From positions 1 through 64,000 of the forward strand of contig NZ_JAUSFI010000161.1 in assembly GCF_030651495.1 (NCBI RefSeq): a stretch of DNA of 64,000 nucleotides. Reading direction: 5' to 3'. The DNA is from Undibacterium sp. Lineage in GTDB: Bacteria > Pseudomonadota > Gammaproteobacteria > Burkholderiales > Burkholderiaceae_D. Positions within the stretch are counted from its first letter, which is position 1. The number at the start of each line of letters is the position of its first letter. The notes under the pieces are model-generated. The model ran no database searches, was not told where the DNA came from, and worked only from the letters and a program-made list of their open reading frames with translations. The position numbers and the translations under genes were made by a program. Of this stretch, positions 61,126 through 64,000 are shown piece after piece.

Positions 61126-63459
61126 ATGTCTGAAGCTATTCCGTCCAATCCCCTATTTTCCGATCTTAATCTCAGCGAGCCGCTCATCCGCGCCCTGAAA
61201 GATGTCGGTTATGAATCCCCATCACCGATCCAGGCCGCCACCATTCCTATCTTGCTGGAAAACCGTGACGTGCTCGGCCAGGCGCAAACCGGTACCGGTA
61301 AAACCGCCGCATTTGCCCTGCCTATTTTGTCACGCATCGACATCCGCCAGACAACCCCGCAAGCCCTGGTACTGGCACCAACGCGTGAGCTGGCGATTCA
61401 GGTGGCCGAAGCTTTCCAGACTTACGCCAAGCATATTCCCGGTTTCCATGTGTTGCCGATTTATGGCGGCCAGAGTTACGGTCCTCAATTGTCGGCTTTG
61501 CGCCGTGGCGTGCATGTCGTCGTCGGTACCCCGGGTCGCGTGATTGACCATCTGGACAAAGGGTCGCTCGACCTGTCCAAACTGAAAACCCTGGTGCTGG
61601 ACGAAGCCGACGAAATGCTGCGCATGGGCTTCATTGATGATGTAGAACGGATCTTGAAAGATACGCCAGAAACGCGCCAGGTCGCGCTGTTCTCGGCCAC
61701 CATGCCGTCCGCCATCAAGCGCATTGCCCAGACTTACCTGAAAAAACCGGCTGAAATCACGGTCGCTGCCAAAACCGGTACCGCAGACAATATTCGCCAG
61801 CGTTACTGGCTGGTGTCCGGCATGCACAAGCTTGATGCCTTGACCCGTATCCTGGAAGCGGAAACGTTTGATGGCATGATCATTTTTGCGCGCACCAAGC
61901 TCGGCACCGAAGAGCTTGCCGGCAAATTGTCTGCGCGCGGTTTCTCGGTGGCGGCGATCAACGGCGACATCCAGCAGCAGCAGCGCGAACGCACTATCCA
62001 GCAACTGAAAGACGGCAAGATCGACATTCTGGTTGCCACTGACGTCGCCGCCCGTGGCCTGGATGTCGAGCGCATCAGTCACGTGGTCAACTACGACGTG
62101 CCGCATGATCCGGAAAGCTATACCCACCGTATCGGCCGTACCGGCCGTGCCGGCCGTAGCGGCGAAGCGATTTTGTTCATCACCCCGCGCGAAAAAAATC
62201 TGCTGAAGGCGATCGAACGCGCTACGCGTCAGCCAATATCACCGCTGGAATTGCCGACCATACAAGCGGTCAATGATGTGCGTATCGCGCGCTTCAAGGA
62301 TCAGATTACCGAGACCCTGGCACAAGGCGAGCTGGACCAATTCTTGGCCATCATCGAAGAATACGAACGCGAAAAGAATGTACCGGCGTTTGAAATTGCC
62401 GCCGCACTGGCGAAAATGGCACGCGGTTCTGAGCCTTTGCTGTTAGATAAAAACAAGCGCGAAGTCAAGAGCGACGATAGCTGGCGCGACGAGCAGCCGG
62501 CACGCAATACCCGCACCGAGCGCGGCGACCGTCCGGTCCGTGGCGAACGCAATGACAGATTTGAGCGCAATGATCGTCCAGAGCGCGAAGAGCGCGGCCC
62601 AAGAAGAGAGCACAGCCCGCGCACACCTGAGCCTGGCATGCGCACCTTCCGTATCGCGGTCGGTCACGAACATGGCGTGAAGCCAGGCAATATCGTCGGC
62701 GCGATCGCCAACGAAGCGAATATCGAATCCAAATTTATCGGCCGTATCGATATCTACGACGATTACACGGTACTCGATCTGCCAGACAATCTGCCGTCAG
62801 AAATGATGGATCATCTGAAATCGGTGCGGGTGGCAGGGCAAGCATTGAACATCATGCCAGCCAAGGCGTCGTCATCATCAGGATCAGCAGCACCGGCGTT
62901 TGCAGCCACACCAGCCGCACCTGCCAGCAAGCTGACCAAAGTGGTTGAGCGTGCCGCGCGGTTCCCGGCCGAAGAAGAGCTGCCTGCCAAGTCGGAGAAA
63001 AAACGGCTTGAAAATAAAGGTAAAGCCGTTATCCCTATGCTGAGTTACCGGATCGAAGTCGGCCGCGAGCACGCCGTCACACCGAGCAACATTGTCGGCG
63101 CGATCGCCAATGAAGCCGGGCTGGAAGCCAAGCATATCGGCAAGATCGCTATTTTTGACAACTACACCACGCTTGAGCTGCCCGATGGCATGCCGCCGGA
63201 AGTGCTGACGCACCTGAAAGGCGTGTGGGTCGCGAATCGACAGCTGAATATCAGCCCAGTGGCGGCAGGCAGCGTCAATACGGATAAACCGGCCAAGTTC
63301 TCCTCTGCTCCCTCTGCCTTTGGTGACAGAAAAGCCGGTGGCGACCGTCGCGTGTTAGAAAAATCTGCACCGCATGCCAAAAAAGATGCTGTTAAGCGTC
63401 CGTTCAAGGCCGATAGCGCCGGCAGCAAGCCGCCACGCAAGGGACCGAAGCCGGTTTAA
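61126..63459 (+). CDS. deaD: DEAD-box RNA helicase (DeaD/CsdA type) with two DbpA-like RNA-binding domains
   Basis: 777 residues from MSEAIPSNPLFSDLNLSEPL. Motifs: Q (PSPIQAATIP), I (AQTGTGKTAAF), Ia (PTRELAIQV), II (DEAD), III (SAT), V (TDVAARGLDV), VI (HRIGRTGRAGR). After a charged Arg/Asp/Glu linker (about 460-500) come two homologous DbpA/CsdA RNA-binding domains: FRIAVGHEHGVKPGNIVGAIANEANIESKFIGRIDIYDDYTVLDLP (about 504-575) and YRIEVGREHAVTPSNIVGAIANEAGLEAKHIGKIAIFDNYTTLELP (about 638-710). A basic tail follows. The usual family has one such domain. It remodels rRNA and mRNA, often at low temperature; the 5' leader is long. Confidence 0.93.
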   Translation: MSEAIPSNPLFSDLNLSEPLIRALKDVGYESPSPIQAATIPILLENRDVLGQAQTGTGKTAAFALPILSRIDIRQTTPQALVLAPTRELAIQVAEAFQTYAKHIPGFHVLPIYGGQSYGPQLSALRRGVHVVVGTPGRVIDHLDKGSLDLSKLKTLVLDEADEMLRMGFIDDVERILKDTPETRQVALFSATMPSAIKRIAQTYLKKPAEITVAAKTGTADNIRQRYWLVSGMHKLDALTRILEAETFDGMIIFARTKLGTEELAGKLSARGFSVAAINGDIQQQQRERTIQQLKDGKIDILVATDVAARGLDVERISHVVNYDVPHDPESYTHRIGRTGRAGRSGEAILFITPREKNLLKAIERATRQPISPLELPTIQAVNDVRIARFKDQITETLAQGELDQFLAIIEEYEREKNVPAFEIAAALAKMARGSEPLLLDKNKREVKSDDSWRDEQPARNTRTERGDRPVRGERNDRFERNDRPEREERGPRREHSPRTPEPGMRTFRIAVGHEHGVKPGNIVGAIANEANIESKFIGRIDIYDDYTVLDLPDNLPSEMMDHLKSVRVAGQALNIMPAKASSSSGSAAPAFAATPAAPASKLTKVVERAARFPAEEELPAKSEKKRLENKGKAVIPMLSYRIEVGREHAVTPSNIVGAIANEAGLEAKHIGKIAIFDNYTTLELPDGMPPEVLTHLKGVWVANRQLNISPVAAGSVNTDKPAKFSSAPSAFGDRKAGGDRRVLEKSAPHAKKDAVKRPFKADSAGSKPPRKGPKPV

Positions 63460-63483
63460 TACCATAAGCTGATTCGCCAAATA

Positions 63484-63514
63484 AAAAGCCCCGTCACATC
63501 GACGGGGCTTTTTT
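63484..63514. terminator. Bidirectional intrinsic terminator between deaD and the parvulin gene
   Basis: AAAAAGCCCCGTC-ACAT-CGACGGGGCTTTTTT: near-perfect 9-10-bp stem with A and T runs. It serves both convergent genes. Confidence 0.92.
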
Positions 63515-63529
63515 ACTTACCGCGCAAAA

Positions 63530-64000
63530 TTACTTCTTGGCAGTTTCAGCAGGTGCTGGTGTCGCGGCTACTGCAGAGGCCGGCGCGGTTACCGCCGCCA
63601 CAGGAGCGGCAACGATCTCAATCTTCGCTTTGGACTTCAGCTCATCAAGCATCTTTTTCAGATTTTGCTGTTGCACTTGCTGCGTCAGACGTGGCTTGAC
63701 TTGTTCTAAAGTCGGGATAGGATTGGCGCGCGTGTCATCGAGCATGATCACGTGGTAACCGAATTGGGATTTGACTGGTTCTTCAGTGAATTTGTCTTTT
63801 TCCAGTTTCGCCACTGCTGCGCCGAATTCCGGCACCATGCCGTGTGGATCAAACCAGCCCAGATCACCGCCCTTGTCTTTAGAACCAGGGTCTTTGGATT
63901 GGGCTTTTGCCAAGGCTTCGAAGGCCTTTGGATTTTTCTTTAGCTTGGCAATGATGTCTTTGGCATCCGCTTCTTTTTCGACCAAAATATGACGCGCCTT
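63530..64000 (-). CDS. Parvulin-type peptidyl-prolyl isomerase, C-terminal part (window edge)
   Basis: The frame enters from beyond the window and reads KARHILVEKEADAKDIIAKL, then the PpiC/rotamase domain: FEALAKAQSKDPGSKDKGGDLGWFDPHGMVPEFGAAVAKLEKDKFTEEPVKSQFGYHVIMLDDTR. RHILV and FGYHVI hold the two His of the active site. The tail VKPRLTQQVQQQNLKKMLDELKSKAKIEIV is helical, ending in an Ala/Pro-rich stretch. Proteins of this kind are periplasmic chaperones (PpiC/PrsA/SurA-like), but the signal peptide would lie outside the window. Confidence 0.9.
   Translation of the reverse strand, partial: KARHILVEKEADAKDIIAKLKKNPKAFEALAKAQSKDPGSKDKGGDLGWFDPHGMVPEFGAAVAKLEKDKFTEEPVKSQFGYHVIMLDDTRANPIPTLEQVKPRLTQQVQQQNLKKMLDELKSKAKIEIVAAPVAAVTAPASAVAATPAPAETAKK

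Overview
The window looks like chromosome of a betaproteobacterium of the Burkholderiales, most likely family Oxalobacteraceae (Undibacterium, Herminiimonas or Janthinobacterium type). The reasons are a PEP-CTERM protein, a TorF-type porin ahead of glnK-amtB, the PuuD/PuuE/UraH/UraD purine route, a Pseudomonas-like bkd operon, the UbiK/ComM pair and moderate GC. Genus is inference from protein style only. No rRNA, tRNA, CRISPR array, replication origin or complete prophage was seen.

Layout. 1-3.2 kb: end of an IS30-like transposase, a Spy/CpxP periplasmic protein and a divergent OmpR-type two-component system. 3.3-4.1 kb: three tandem minus-strand small RNAs with anti-Shine-Dalgarno pyrimidine tracts, separated by a MITE. 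4.5-9.3 kb: an M20 amidohydrolase and a porin/PBP-like/chemoreceptor operon. 9.8-14 kb: TonB receptor, comM, ubiK. 14-17 kb: sigma-54/NtrC-type nitrogen operon (TorF porin, glnK, amtB). 17.2-20.1 kb: purine permease and glycerate 2-kinase. 20.1-26.1 kb: an eroded accessory stretch with pyk and sulP remnants, a TetR/tautomerase/glyoxalase module, ccdAB, an AraC gene whose tail is supplied by a MITE, lysE, and copies of an 84-bp palindromic repeat. 26.2-32.2 kb: uric acid to ureide catabolism, including a UraD-AllC fusion. 32.3-40.3 kb: a sigma-54-driven PEP-CTERM protein, BON protein, an orphan contractile sheath protein, MAPEG, LMW-PTP, and a radical SAM enzyme with a 137-residue partner. 40.4-45.4 kb: branched-chain 2-oxoacid dehydrogenase operon. 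45.9-48 kb: an isolated integron-type gene cassette with attC, brnTA, and a broken acetyltransferase gene. 48.1-56.4 kb: PAS-GGDEF protein, split chromate transporter, a double-domain methylglyoxal synthase and a GGDEF/HD-GYP/EAL set in which two of three catalytic signatures are eroded. 56.4-64 kb: D-cysteine desulfhydrase-type enzyme, a soluble TPR-GAF histidine kinase, a DEAD-box helicase with two DbpA-type RNA-binding domains, and a parvulin cut by the window end.

How genes fit together. Nitrogen acquisition runs through several loci: ammonium uptake, purine uptake, uric acid breakdown to ammonia and glyoxylate, and glycerate kinase to recover the carbon. Electrophile handling (tautomerase, glyoxalase I, methylglyoxal synthase) is a second theme. 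Mobile or repeat DNA of at least four kinds (IS30, a TA-inserting MITE, an 84-bp palindrome, an integron cassette) marks the recent changes.
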